Source: Gavia stellata (lineage: Eukaryota > Chordata > Aves > Gaviiformes > Gaviidae). From it: a DNA stretch of 64,000 nt. The stretch spans positions 2,456,155 through 2,520,154 of the forward strand of contig NC_082596.1 in the NCBI RefSeq assembly GCF_030936135.1. Direction: 5' to 3'. The notes under the pieces were generated by a model. It saw nothing but the letters and a program-made list of their open reading frames with translations. It ran no database searches and was not told the origin of the DNA. Position numbers and translations under genes: made by a program. Positions 21,936 through 33,105 of this stretch are shown one piece after another; positions within the stretch are counted from its first letter, which is position 1, and every line of letters begins with the position of its first letter.

Positions 21936-23344
21936 CACTGCTCTGTGCTTCTGCTGCTCCGCTACCAGTTTCCTCTGCAATCACTATCACTTGTTTCACA
22001 TGGCCATTTAAGGTTCCTAAACCTCCTTGCAGCCAAATAGAAATTGGACCCTAATTTACCCTGTTCCAAAGACCCTCATCTCTGAGGCCTCCTCTATACA
22101 GAAACTTTCAGAAAAGTGAATCCAAACTGAGTCAAGGCATGGCTGTACAGGAAATTACTTGGAAGACTTTAAGGTCTGTAGCTTCAATCTTCTTCAGAAT
22201 TAAGGTGACCTTAATGCAACGTGGTTCACTTCCCTTTGGCTTGATCAGAGAGGCATGTCTGGAAGTGAATTAAGCTTGGCTGAATTAACGCCTCCACTGA
22301 TCCTCATTAGGTTTGTACACACGAAGCGTTTAGGCCAGCCTATGCTATCCACTGTAAAAGTCAATGCCATAAGCTTGCCTGCACATCTCCATACAGGCAA
22401 ATGCTACAATGGGTCTGGCACTTCTCTGCCTCTCAGACCAAGCAGGAGGGCATGGTTTCTGCGGCTGGTCGCATCCCATAGTCCTGCTCAGGCTGATAGG
22501 CAGCGTGGCAATTGCAGGCAGTTGTCTCCAGCATCATGGACTGGGCCATGGGTCTCAGTCACAGGCAGTGGCATCCAGGCCATCAATGACAGCCCATCCA
22601 GAAGGGAAGGTCCAATGAGGAGGTGCAGACATCCCTAGACTGTCCTAGCAAGCTATAAAATGGAAGCATTTAAACTTCCTTCTGTGGGACAGGAGAGACA
22701 CTGTAAAAGCCTCTTTCCTAGGTAGATGGTTTCTTCTTTCTTCTCTGTCAAAGAGATTGCTGAGGGGACTGGAAGGCTGAAAGTCAGCACAGAAGCTGCT
22801 GGAAAAACAGGCATCCAAGCCCAGACAATACTTTTGCTAAAACCTACCACCAGCAAATTCTGCTCCCTGACACGATGGGCACTCTCCTGGGAACCACACT
22901 ATGATACTGATGGATTAGGCACCTTGTCTTTCTCTTTTCCACTGAAGGTCAGACCCATGGGTGCCTCTCCATAACAAAAATGACTCAAATCTTCCCAGGT
23001 TCTGCTTTGCACAGGGCGTTTACTGCACCACAGTCATTACGAATGAAATACAGACTCAACCTTAGATCAGCAAGCACGCACAGACTGATGCAACACTATA
23101 TGATGTATGTACAACCCAAGCATCTGGAATTACAGACAAATGCCATGAAAATCCAGGAAATATTGCTTCCTGTAGGCTTTTTGTACATGAGATTTGAACA
23201 GCTGGTAAATGTAATTTCTTAGCATATGTCACATGTAATCTATCAAGATCATGCAAAATCCACATCTTTTGTGACAATTTTCACTTTTTTCTGTTGCTTT
23301 TACTTTAAATCAGACTAGATAAAGAGACTAGGCCCTTTCGACAT
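21936..23344. other. Intergenic DNA
   Basis: No gene or repeat could be supported. Short open frames overlap on both strands without recognised domains. Confidence 0.55.
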
Positions 23345-23349
23345 CACTG

Positions 23350-24475
23350 TGTACTGGGTTTGCACGGCAAGGTTTTGGTAAGGGAGGAGGCTACAGGGGC
23401 GGCTTCTGTGAGAAGCTGCTAGAAGCTTCCCCAATGTCCGATAGAGCCAATGCCAGCCGGCTCCAAGACGGACCCACCGCTGGCCAAGGCTGAGCCCATC
23501 AGCAATAGTGGTAGCACCTTTGGGAAAACAGATTTAAGAAGAGTGGAAGAAAACCCTGCGCACCTGCAGCTGAAAAGAGGAGTGAGAATATGTGAGAGAA
23601 ACAACTCTGCAGACACCAAGGTCGGTGAAGAAGGAGGGGGAGGAGGTGCTTTAGGCGCTGGAGCAGAGATTCCCCTGCAGCCCCTGGTGAAGACCATGGT
23701 GAGGCAGGCTGTGCCCTGCAGCCCATGGAGGTCCACGGTGGAGCAGATATCCACCTGCAGCCCATGGAGGACCCCACGCTGGAGCAGGTAGATGCCCGAA
23801 GGTGTCTGTGATTCCGTGGAAACCCCATGCTGGAGCAGGCTCCTGGCAGGACCTGTGGACCCGTGGAGAGAGGAGCCCCCACTGGAGTGGGTTTGCTGGC
23901 AGGGCTTGTGACCCCACGGGGGACCCACGCTGGAGCAGTCTGTTCCTGAAGGACTGTGCCCCGTGGAAGGGACCCATGCTGGAGCAGTTCGTGAAGAACT
24001 GCAGCCCATGGGAAGGACCCACATTGGAGAAGTTCGTGCAGAACTGTCTCCTGTGGGAGGGACCCCATGCTGGAGCAGGGGAAGAGTGTGAGGAGGAAGG
24101 AGCGGTAGAAAAAACATGTGATAAACTGACCGCAACCCCCATTCCCTGTCCCCCTGTGCTGCTCAGGGCAGGAGGTAGAGAAAATTGGGGGTAAAGTTGG
24201 GCCCGGGAAGAAGGGAGGAATAGGGGAAAGGTGTTTTAAGATTTTCTTTTATTTCTTATTATCCTACTTTGATTTGATTGGTAATAAAGAAAATTAATTT
24301 TCCCTAAGTCAAGTCTGTTTTGCCCATGATGGTACTTGGTGAATGATCTCTCCCTGTCCTTATCTCAACCCACAAGATTTTAATTCTATTTTCTCCCCTC
24401 TGTCCAGTTGAGGAGGGGGAGTGATAGAGCGGCTTTGGTGGGCACCAGGTTTCCAGCCAGGGGCAACCCACCACA
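23350..24475 (+). mobile_element. Solo LTR of an avian endogenous retrovirus (ERVL-like)
   Basis: The element begins TGTACTGGG and ends CCACCACA (TG...CA) and is flanked by CACTG (23345-23349) and CCCTG (24476-24480), a 5-bp target-site duplication with one mismatch. AATAAA at 24283-24288 gives the plus orientation; about 190 bp of R/U5-like sequence follows. No gag, pol or env remains, so it is a solo LTR formed by recombination between LTRs. The LTR is unusually long (1126 bp) because its centre carries a degenerate tandem array. Long minus-strand open frames (238, 189 and 163 codons) across it are products of that array. A 5-bp duplication fits class III (ERVL); family name not assigned. 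Confidence 0.85.
23660..24085 (+). repeat. Degenerate tandem array inside the LTR
   Basis: Nine copies of a roughly 40-60 bp unit that contains a GCTGGAGCAG-like core after CCCACG/CCCATG. Cores are variable (for example GGTGGAGCAG, ACTGGAGTGG, ATTGGAGAAG). The GC-rich purine/pyrimidine bias creates long frames on both strands without coding meaning. Confidence 0.75.
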
Positions 24476-24480
24476 CCCTG

Positions 24481-27124
24481 CTAGATGTTACCTCCTGCAC
24501 CAAGCTGGATGGCCCAAGAGGAGACCAGCGAGGGTCTCTGCAAACAGGGGGACATCGGTACAGCTGGTTTCTCCTGGAGCCACAAGCAAGAAAACTGGGA
24601 TGTTTGTCACCTGTATCAGCAGAAATCACTGTCTGGCAATCCTTCTAGCAAAAGAGTGGAGCTGTGCTGGCTAAAAAACATGCAGTGTGAAATAGGGTCT
24701 AGAAACAACTAAAACAAACAGGAAGAGTCTGCCTGGTAATATTAATTTTTTTTCTGTTTTACCCACCCAACTCACCCAGAGATGTCTCTTCAGGGACTGG
24801 ACATACTTAGTGCCTGATGTCCAAAACCAGCATCACATAGGGGTCATGAGACCAGACGTTAGGCTCATTCACCGTCCAAGGGAGAAGGAGTTCCACTCAG
24901 TGGGCCAAATTCATTCCAAAACCTGCAATGTATTCAGGGTACCAAAAAAAATCAGATTGTCTGGCCCTTTCCACACTGTCATGACTTTAGGCGACCACCA
25001 CCTTCTGCTTTCATGAAAGATCCTTCCAAAACTACCCACAGCTCATGAAGTCATTACTTAATCCGGATTTCCTCGCAATTCTGATTATCAGAAGCAATCA
25101 AGCACTTTTGTTTTTCCTTCCTACTAATCTCTTTCTCTAACAATCAGAGTGCAAACCAGCCACTTGTCTGCAGTTTTACCTGGCTGCTGAAATCAAGATG
25201 TGATCACAGACTACAAAGCTGTCAAGCCAGCACCTTTTCCATGGCATGAGAGAAGCTTGGGGCGGGGGGGGCGGAAGAGTAATTCTTAAAATAAATAAAA
25301 TAAGGAAACCCTGAAAAGCTCAGCCCCCTGCCATGAGGGACTTTAATAAACATTCAGAGCTTTTTTCTGTGATGTTGAGGCTCTACCTCTCAGAAGGTAC
25401 AAAGTGTCAATCAGGATTTTTGCTGCTGGAAGCAGGGACCCAAGTCTCTATGGAAACGAGACGGAGGTGACGGTGCCTATGGAGAGGCTTTCTGCATAGA
25501 TTCCCATCCTGACAATTTACATTTGCTGAAGATATTAATACCACTGTAGTTCTGGAAAAGATAAAAATTGTTTTAGCTTCCCTGGACTGCAGACCCCAAC
25601 GTTGCTGTCCCCTCTCCCTCCTTCTCTCCCCTCTAGCTTCAGTCAATGAACTATACCCTTTGACTGTTTTTGCTTGTTTACCACCATATTATAAATGATT
25701 AAATTATTGATGCAGGAAAAAAATCAATCTAATGATTTTCCCTCTATAAAGGATGTCAGGATGTAATGAGGATTTATAGCTTCCCAGGATGGATTTAAAC
25801 AGGGAGGTACAAGCAGAAAGAATGCTTGGAGAGCAGACAGGGTCCCCCAGTGAAGCATATGTATTTGGGAGGGAACATGATGAATAAGTATCCCCAGTAC
25901 AAAGAATATCATATCATGACTTCATCCAGCCCTAACTTCTCTGAAACAAAGCCCCAAATTTCCCTGTTAGGCAAGTGATCTCATGACCCTCCAGCATCTC
26001 ATCCTGAGCATCCCTCAGAAAAACATTCCTCTCAGAGTTCCTTTGCTGCTGCTTTGCTTTTCTTGCCGTAAGCCAGCCAGGAGAAAAAGCCATCAGAGCT
26101 GCTCAGTGGGTGGGTGGTTTTGCTTTCTCTTTTGTTACTCAGTTGCTTGTTCTTGGGCTAGAGAAAAAGAGAAATTGGTGAGTTATTCAACATCCTGACT
26201 GGATCTGAGGACCTAAAGGGCTGAATCTGCCAGTGGAAGAAGTTCATGAGTTGTTGTGTGCCTGCTGTTGTGGAGTCTGGGATCTGAAATGGAGTTTGGC
26301 CGTGCACAGGGTTGAAAGATTAGGGACAAACCTTCAAACTAAAAAGCTCCCACGCAGTAAATGTGTTGAGGGCAGGACTGTGGAGCGCCAAGGGAGCACA
26401 CAGGCGAGATAATGAGGGGCCAAGTGTCAGACTTAATGAGCTTGCTAGATATAAAAAGCAGTGTGACGTGGCTATGACTACCAGGCAGTGAAGGTGGAGA
26501 TGACTGTCCATTAGGACCTTGGCCCCGCTCCTCACAGACTCAGTAAGTCCCTGCCAAAACTGATTGCAAGTCAAGCAGGAACTATCACTCCTGGGGTAGT
26601 GGTTTAATAAGTCTCCCTGCAGGAAATGTTGAGAATGGTGTTGACTATGAATCCTGCTGCTCTTTGGTCCTGAAACACAATGAGTCATACCCTGTCTCCT
26701 GCTAAAACCTGGAGAAGACTTTCCTGTAGCTCATCCCATGCTATGAGAAGGGAAGTGGCCACCTTCCCATTTGTTGTGTTGACTTCTGCAAGAGGGCCAG
26801 ATGTTTTGCGCTAGCATATTCAGTGGCATTGCAGAGGAAATTCTGGGAAACTCGGCTTCACTTGTTGGGGGATCACACAACCACGGAGAATTGCAGGATC
26901 GTATTGTCTACCTACTTCAGTAGAATATTACTTGTTGCCACACTGTAACTCACAGATCATATTCTACACCATTTTTAAAGCTCTTCTAGTGGCGGAGGCC
27001 TCACACTTTCTCCAGCTAATTTCGATCAGGGCTTTTTTACCATTGGGTAGACAGAACAAGACAGCTCCTTCCTGCTTGCAGAAGCCTTTTCTGCACTGAA
27101 AGGCTCTTACTATGCAGGTTCACG
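24481..27124. other. Intergenic DNA
   Basis: No supported gene. There is a G-rich run near 25260-25275. Overlapping short open frames show no domain. Confidence 0.55.
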
Positions 27125-27208
27125 GCGCTGAGAGAGTTAGGGTTGTTTAGCCTGGAGAAGAGAAGGCTCCAGAGAGACCTTATTGCAGCTTTCCAATACT
27201 TAAAGGGA
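27125..27208 (+). mobile_element. Short CR1 LINE fragment
   Basis: The segment with GTTTAGCCTGGAGAAGAGAAGGCTC followed by AGAGAGACCTTATTGCAGCTTTCCAATACTTAAAGG fits the conserved CR1 C-terminal ORF2 region. Both ends are missing. Confidence 0.75.
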
Positions 27209-28135
27209 CCACTGTCCGTGGCACCGTGCTTTAAATAGGGTAGCTGCTGTGATCCAATCTGTGTTCTTCCAGATTTTATTAATCTATTAAACATACTTGC
27301 TGCACCAGGACTTTCTCATTGCACACCCCTTTATTGTCTAGTCTGTCCTCCCACTCATCAGGCTTATTTTACACCCAGTGATGTCCTCCTTTGAATTATA
27401 TAAATCTCTTAACTCCACTGAGACCTGCTCTAGGTCTCCTCAGTAGGTCGTTAGCCAGAGATAGCAGCTGCCATGGGACTGTAGCTTGCTGCCAGAATAT
27501 CTGACAGAATATCAGCTATGGTTTTGGAGAGTACTTGTCTGTACCCTACATGCAAATCCCTCTGTTGCAATAGCTAACACCCCTCTTGAAGAAAAATGGA
27601 CCTCAGAGAGTAAGCTTCTCCCTTTCTAAGGCTGAATTTTACTGAAGGAATTATATCACTGCAGAGGACCACCACTGAGGAAAATTCCCCAGCTTCCACC
27701 TGTATCTGTTCTCTGCATAATTCAAGAATATTCTTCTTTCCATATCTTTGCTGGGACTCTTTTTATGAACACTGAAGCTGAGTTTTCAACAGGTGCACTT
27801 CCGAATGACGGAGCTGGAAGATTTCTGATAAAGGTGAGCTCAAATGTTTGCTAGGAAGTTATCTATACCCCAGCACATGTAAAATAATACAAAGGCCAAC
27901 TTATGCCTCAGGCAGGACACTGCTGGGAGTGCAAGGGACATGAATGGATTGAAGAGCTAATCAGATCTGAGTGCTTCCATGGCTGCTGTTGCTAGGGAGA
28001 CTGCTTCCTTGGCATCTGCATGATGAGTACTCCCCTACCATTAACTTCTTTAGAAATTGGGCTCCCAGGTACTAAGTGATGAGGAGAAAGAAAGGCTGAA
28101 CCAGAATTTTAAAAGGGAAAATACCCTTATAGATG
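27209..28135. other. Intergenic DNA
   Basis: No gene, repeat or regulatory site could be supported in this interval. Confidence 0.5.
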
Positions 28136-28140
28136 CAAAC

Positions 28141-28688
28141 TGTGCTGGTTTTGGCTGGGATAGAGTTAATTTTCTACGTAGTAGCTAGTATGGGGCTGTG
28201 TTTTGGATTTGCACTGAAAACAGCATTGATAATACAGATACATTTTCATTATTGCTGAGCAGTGCTTACACAGAGTCAAGTCCTTTTCTGTTCTGCTGAC
28301 CCCAACTGACCAAAGGGATATCCCATACCGTATGACGTCATGCTCAGCATATAAAGCTGGGGGAAGAAGAAGGAAGGGGGGGGACATGTTTGGAGTGATG
28401 GCGTTTGTCTTCCCAAGTAACTGTTAAGCGTGATGGAGCTCTGCTTTCCTGGACATGTCTGAACACCTGCCTGCCGATGGGAAGTCATGAATTAATTCCT
28501 TATTTTGCTTTGTTTGCATGCATGGCTTTTGTGTTACCTATTAAACTGTCTTTATCTCAACCCATGAGTTTTCTCACTTTTACCCTTACTATTCTTTCCC
28601 CCTTCCTATTCTTTCCCCCATCCCACCAAGGGGGAGTGAGCAAGTGGCTGTGTGGGGCTTAGTTGCCAGCTGGGGTTAAACCACAGCA
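28141..28688 (+). mobile_element. Solo LTR, ERVL-like family 2, plus strand
   Basis: Starts TGTGCTGGTTTTGG and ends AACCACAGCA (TG...CA), flanked by a perfect 5-bp duplication CAAAC (28136-28140 and 28689-28693). Length 548 bp. The U3 part holds a full CRE palindrome, TGACGTCA at 28333-28340, and TATAAAG at 28350-28356. The 3' part holds ATTAAA-type poly(A) context near 28540 and a CT-rich segment before the end. There is no internal retroviral sequence. Shares the CRE/TATA block and both ends with the minus-strand copy at 44113-44734. Confidence 0.9.
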
Positions 28689-28881
28689 CAAACAAACCCA
28701 AAGCTCTTTTCACATGCATTTGATTAAGCAGGGTTTTCCACACCAATGCTGTTGTTATGCAATAGAGTCTCTGAGTCAAGATGCAGAGTGAGGATGATGA
28801 ACAGAGATGCTGAACCACTTTTTTTCTGCATACAACAAACATATAGGTCAGTAGCTGAGCATCTCTGCACCCAAGTTGAGT

Positions 28882-28930
28882 TTTCTATGCCTTTTCTACT
28901 CTTTTTTCTTTCTATGCCTTTTCTACTCTT
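28882..28930. repeat. 22-bp direct duplication
   Basis: TTTCTATGCCTTTTCTACTC plus TT occurs twice, 27 bp apart, with no mismatch. Confidence 0.9.
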
Positions 28931-29718
28931 CTCAGCAAAACATCTCAGCCCTGATCTGCTCAGGGGGTAAGGAAGAGGAAGGGTATCTACACACTTACCC
29001 TCCAATCCAGAGCCCTACACACATCAATACAAAGATTCATAATATGTGAAACAGGCTTTGGGTTAAGGCTCTGCTCCTTCATACCTCTAATGAAGAGGTG
29101 ATTACACATGTGCTATAGGTGTGGGACTGACTATACCAGTTCAGGACTCAGTAGAGATGTAGGACAGGTATGATTGTGCTGGCTGTAGGAGATGAAGCAA
29201 CAAGACTGTAGAGAAGTAACTTAGGAATTCAGAGCTGAAATTGCATCTCAAGGAGCTTTCGGACCTTGGAGAACCTAATTCTGCAATAGGTCTTCCCAAA
29301 AGTGTCCTGGCCCTGGAGTCCATTGGGTTGTCTTTTCCTGCTTTACTGCTGTTACTAGCCTTTAGGTCAGCTCAGGAGTCTTCTGGAAAAGCAGCTATCC
29401 TGGTTCACAGTTTATTCCACAGATTTTTTCTGCTTATCTGGAATGACATGCTGAGCATTTTAAAATGTCTCTAACAAGTGAGTCCAAAGCTGCCCTTGGA
29501 AGAGAGCATTTTGGATTCTCTAATGTATATATTTATCTTTTCTTTGGGTTGGGATTTTTCAAGGGAAAACAATGCATTTTTCTGCAGCTTTAGCCTGCCT
29601 GGGTTCCCAGTTTTAATCAAACACATCCATTCTTTCACCTCTAATTCTCAGATATAGTGGCCTAATTTGCATTTTGCACTTTTTTTGTAATGACATAGTA
29701 AAAGCATTTTCTCATTAT

Positions 29719-29766
29719 TTCCCTGACTTTACCTTATCATAATTCCCTGACTTTCCCTTATCATTA
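29719..29766. repeat. 24-bp tandem duplication
   Basis: Two head-to-tail copies of a unit starting TTCCCTGACTTT and ending TTATCATAA/TTATCATTA, with about two mismatches. Confidence 0.8.
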
Positions 29767-31121
29767 ATGCCGTCATGATGACTCAGTTCTAGACAAGGAT
29801 TTTTGTCTGAGAACGCCAGGTTCCCCACCAGTCCCTGAACTCCTAAGCTGCCTGTTTGGTCTGATGCGAGATGCTGCTTTGTTGATCTGTTAATTACACA
29901 CCTTTCCCAGTGTGGATCTACCGGGATGGTTTTCAAACTGGGAAAACGATGCTGAGAAGGCTCCACACACACTGACTGCTCATGAACTATTCACAGTGAT
30001 GTGAAAAAGTTGTTTGTGTTCAAATCACATCACCCAGGCAGGCAATCTGGTGTCTCCTTCAAACCCTTCTTACCCTCAACCTGCTGTTTTCTAAGTCAGG
30101 TGCTCTGGGAAGGAAAAATACCCTACAAGTGACTGGTTTATCCTCGGTAGTCTCAGCACAAGACTGAAATCAATCTACTTGACTTTCACTGTGGTAGCAG
30201 CCAAAAAATACCAAATAGTCAAATGGGTTTGGCAGGATGGGTTAGGACTTTCCATATGCTGGCTATGCTGAAAATTCACCTTGGCTGAATTTGCTTTGAT
30301 TGCCTGTGGGTAATCAGAGCATACCCCTCTAAATGCAATTTCACACTAGCACACCGTTGTCCTGTGCAGGACACTAGGATTTTTTTATCTCCTCAGATAA
30401 ATACATCTTCAGCAGCATAGATGGGGAATGGGTGCCAGACAACCTCTCCCTGTAGCTGAGATCATTAATATACCGACTGCAAGCACCTGGTGGAAGGGGG
30501 ATCTTCATGGATAGGTTATAGATAGAAGATTGCAACAGTCCCAGCTGTAGGAAAGGGGTAAGGTGGGCAGGCTACTTGGTGCTGCGTGGCTCTGCAAAGC
30601 CATGCTCAGAAGCTCCTGGTGGTTTGCTTCATCCCAAGACTGTATTTAAATTATTCAGCAGCCCCATGCCAACTCAGCTCTATTAGTGTGGAGACATAAA
30701 TACCAGTGGGCTTGCATTGCAGCCACACTTGAACAACTCATGAGGAACTGCGTGTAGCCAGAGGAGACCATTGGTTTCTCCACCCTCACCCTACATGGGA
30801 ATAAAGAGGAAATAATGGTTTGAGAACTCATAAAGGGGGTTAAATTTGTCTAGAAGTTAAACCCCTGATGCAAGTTAGGCATCTTGGCTTTCTCTCTGGA
30901 CAACAGAGAGAGAAAGGCATCTCCTAAGGACTTTTTGTTCCACCTCATGATTTTGCCTAAGGATGCAGTGAGTTTTGAAAGGTATCAAGTTCTCAGCTTT
31001 TCAGCAGCTAAACCTGGCTGAGAGAAATCACATTCCTAGGGTCAGTTCCTGTTGAAATAAACCCCTCTCTCTTCTCCTCCTATCTTGGTCTATTCAGACT
31101 GTGAGCTCATACATATATATG

Positions 31122-31151
31122 TGTGTGTATATATATTTATATATACACACA
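31122..31151. repeat. TG/AT inverted repeat (near palindrome)
   Basis: TGTGTGTATATATA (31122-31135) is followed after two bases by its exact reverse complement (31138-31151). A 14-bp arm hairpin or cruciform could form. Confidence 0.9.
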
Positions 31152-32782
31152 GAGTACCAGTTGGTAGGAGTCCTCTATTTCTGCTAGGCCTCCAAGCACA
31201 GCTGTAATACACATAAAGATGTCTTGCCTTTTATAGCTTTCCTGTAACAAAAGATACTCTATTTCACATGCTTTCAATGGATATAGGGCCTAATTAGAGG
31301 ACTGACTCCTCAGCCTTTGACTCAGCTGGTCAAGAGGTCCCAGTTCAGGTCCACTGGTGGCATGTGGGCACCCAAAACAGGAGAAAGGCTGTGAGGTTGT
31401 ACCACAAATACCTAATATCCAGTCCTGGCTACGTGGGACTGTGAAATGGGAGGTAACTGCAAGCCTTTCACTCTGTAAGATTACTTCTCCTGTGTGAATG
31501 ATGTGTTCCTTGCCGGACAAAACCAATACAGTTGAGGCTGCAACCTGACAAACACCTAGTTTTGGCAAGGATTAAGAATTGCCTAGAACAGTCTAAAACT
31601 CTCCTTCACGTCCCTTTAAAACTGCCCAGCCCAACTCTCCTGCTTAGAGTTTTACAGCCTACTAATAAAATCTTCCTGAATAGCATTGCAGGCTGTAGGC
31701 TTCCCGTTTTGTCTCTGAGGCATTCTTTGCTGCAGGGGGCTTTTATTTGTCTGTTCCTTTGAAGCTCACCGTCTGCTGCCTGTTCCCGTCTCGCTCTGCT
31801 CTCTCTGCCTGACATATGTGAAGCTTGAATACTTTCCCTCACAGATACTGCCTGCTTACTGCAGTCTTTAAAAATAAATCAAGCCAGGCAATAGTCATGA
31901 TTAATGGCCTCATGCAAAGACAGAGCACCAGTCAGTAATCTATTACCCAGCTTGTCTGTACCAACACTATGGCCGAGCCCCCCCTTATAGTTCTCTTTTC
32001 TTTTTTTTTTTGCGTGTATGCATTGCCTTTTTCTGTTTTTCTTTCTCAGATGGCTCCAGCGGTCCATCATTATTCCCTGAAACTCTTCCCTCCCTCCCCC
32101 TGGGACAGATGGAGCTTATCAAAATGATAAAAGGGAAAACAGGAGATATTTGTTCAGGTCTGTTAATGAAAAAGCATCTCTGGACTTAATTGGGTATGTG
32201 CATGTGGAATAGGGCTGGCAGGAGAGAAAAGGGAAAAAGACACCAGGATGGTCTTTCCAGGGGGAAAAAGGGGGTCTTACCCCAGTCCTAGAAATTAACC
32301 GCTGCCTCCGTTCCCTTCAGAGCTGTTCACCAAAAAGGATAGAGGCCAAAACCAAGCAGGGAGAGCCCCATGGATGCCCTCAAGTTGGACATCCCTCAGC
32401 AAAAAGCCTCAGAGCAGCAACAACAGATGATAAACTATGTCATCTGACAGCCTTGGACATCACCAGGCAAAGGTCCAGACCCAACATTTTTTGTTTGTCT
32501 CCCAATTTCCCCTTGTCCTCAACTGGGCAGGAGAAAGAGCCGTGTAGGCATAGATGGAGCTGCAGAGGGAACAGGCAAATCTTCCCTGAGCATGAGGCCG
32601 CATATGGGCCACCGCAGCGGGAGCTGAACAGAGTGCCTGAAGGGGTTGCCTCCTTTGCTAGCTCTGCTGTCATGTTGCTTAGACACCATGGACAAATCGC
32701 CTCATTCCCCAGGTCTCTATTTCCTCCCTTCATCTTGTCCACTGGGATGGCTCTGTAGGGCAAAGAGTATCTTTTCATTGCA

Positions 32783-33105
32783 CATCACAGAATCACAGAA
32801 TCACAGAATCACAGAATCACTAAGGTTAGAAAAGACCTGTAAGATCATCAAGTCCAACTGTCAACCAACTAACACCACCATGCCCATTAAATCATGTCCC
32901 ACAATGCCTCGTCCACACGTTCCTTGAACACCTCCAGGGAGGGTGACTCCACCACTTCCCTGGGCAGCTTATTCCAGTGTTTCACCACTCTCTCAGGAAA
33001 GAAATTTTTACTAATATCCAGCCTGAACCTCCCCTGGTGCAACTTGAGGCCATTTCCTCTTGTCCTGTCGTTAGTCACTTGGGAGAAGAGGCCAACACCC
33101 AAATC
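32783..33105 (-). mobile_element. CR1 LINE 3' end, minus strand
   Basis: On the plus strand the element starts with four to five copies of an 8-bp CACAGAAT-type unit, the reversed CR1 tail, then the antisense 3' region with GTCCAAC, GGCAGCTTATTCCAGTGTTTCACC and TTTCCTCTTGTCCTGTCG. The minus-strand frame still reads through the ORF2 C terminus ([19 protein letters not shown]). It is 5'-truncated near 33105 after the antisense AGAAGAGGCCAACACC. Confidence 0.9.

Larger units (their letters stand above)
28694..32782. other. Intergenic DNA with small tandem repeats
   Basis: No supported gene. Contains a perfect 22-bp duplication (28882-28903 and 28909-28930), an imperfect 24-bp tandem duplication at 29719-29766 and an AT/TG inverted repeat at 31122-31151. 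Short open frames show no domain. Confidence 0.6.

Noticed and set aside
23419..24142. Minus-strand open frames of 238, 189 and 163 codons
   Set aside because: They lie entirely inside the solo LTR and come from its GC-rich tandem array; the peptides are repetitive and have no domain.
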